A stretch of DNA of 26,958 bases from a virus, in IMG/VR virus record IMGVR_UViG_3300005939_000038, positions 1 through 26,958 of that record; one strand, 5' to 3'. The translations under genes and the position numbers were made by a program. Of this stretch, positions 26,805 to 26,958 are shown in pieces. How positions within the stretch are numbered: position 1 is the stretch's first letter; every line of letters begins with the position of its first letter. The notes under the pieces are model-generated. The model made no database searches, was not told the DNA's origin, and saw nothing but the letters and a program-made list of their open reading frames with translations.

Positions 26805-26958
26805 GCTAAGAGCAAATAACAGGTTATATCTACCATAACCGACAAGTTGTAAACTAAACTTTACTATCTCAATTCTTTAGTAAAGCATCTTGGCATGGAT
26901 TTTAAAATTGACAAAAATGTCGTGGTTTGACTATGCATAATGTACCTTATAGGTATAC

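Larger units (their letters stand above)
26406..26958. other. Right-end non-coding region
   Basis: 553 bases with no supported gene: promoter cassette 3, dyad copy (26533-26559), a further promoter (26603-26632), an AT-rich stretch, a 12-bp inverted repeat (26732-26804), and smaller hairpins (arms CTTTACTA/TAGTAAAG at about 26859-26886). The rightmost 50 bases have TTGACA and TTGACT hexamers but no convincing -10 within the window. Confidence 0.6.

Noticed and set aside
26627-26809. Plus-strand 60-codon frame at the right end
   Set aside because: Starts with TTG without an SD and runs across the long inverted repeat and a T-rich tract; codon content looks non-coding.

Overview
The window reads as part of an AT-rich, tailed-phage (myovirus-type) genome or prophage. 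About the first 13 kb is a leftward (minus-strand) block of head, neck and tail genes. The identifying features are an HK97-type portal, an HK97-type prohead protease, a major capsid protein with an N-terminal scaffold-like coiled coil, a gp6-like head-tail connector, a gp10-like head-tail/tail component, a neck-terminator-like protein, a DUF3383-type tail sheath and, running off the left edge, a DUF3277-type tail tube. No RNA genes, integrase or CRISPR array were seen, and no terminase lies next to the portal. The host is not identifiable from the sequence. Promoters fit the sigma-70 consensus and most genes have clear Shine-Dalgarno (SD) sites.

Layout. (1) 1-13338, minus: morphogenesis genes, transcribed portal -> protease -> capsid -> decoration/appendage-like beta proteins -> connectors -> sheath -> tube. 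A consensus-like promoter sits just upstream of the portal, and hairpin-T signals follow the capsid gene and the gene at 8431-8880. Several structural proteins carry inserted or C-terminal beta-rich modules. (2) 13449-16708, minus: a nine-gene operon of small proteins and a PAPS-reductase-like ATP-pyrophosphatase. It is driven by a strong promoter back-to-back with a rightward one. (3) 16843-19262, plus: a tightly overlapped chain with a PGDYI-like protein, a DUF551 protein without an ATG, tiny proteins, a zinc ribbon, an out-of-frame C-terminal remnant of a cytosine-5 methyltransferase, an intact N4/N6-type DNA methyltransferase and a DUF3037-like protein. (4) 19318-20349, minus: a small cluster in which two open frames directly follow TAA stops and lack an ATG. 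(5) 20516-23057, plus: a DUF5662-type protein, zinc-ribbon proteins and an HNH endonuclease. (6) 23185-24500, minus: a radical SAM enzyme paired with a nucleoside 2-deoxyribosyltransferase-like protein, bounded by imperfect direct repeats. (7) 24501-26958: a control-rich right end with two arrays of 30-bp-period repeats, three copies of one strong promoter cassette that drive very small leftward genes, intrinsic terminators and a long inverted repeat.

How it may work together (inference). The right-end cassettes look like early, high-output transcription units for tiny acidic or membrane proteins. The central genes look like nucleotide, DNA-modification and accessory functions. The left block is the late structural operon. 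The parts most likely to be new are the promoter cassette with its dispersed dyad and iteron arrays, the radical SAM/deoxyribosyltransferase pair, the start-less open frames after TAA codons, and the repeated insertion of beta modules into capsid, connector, neck and sheath proteins.
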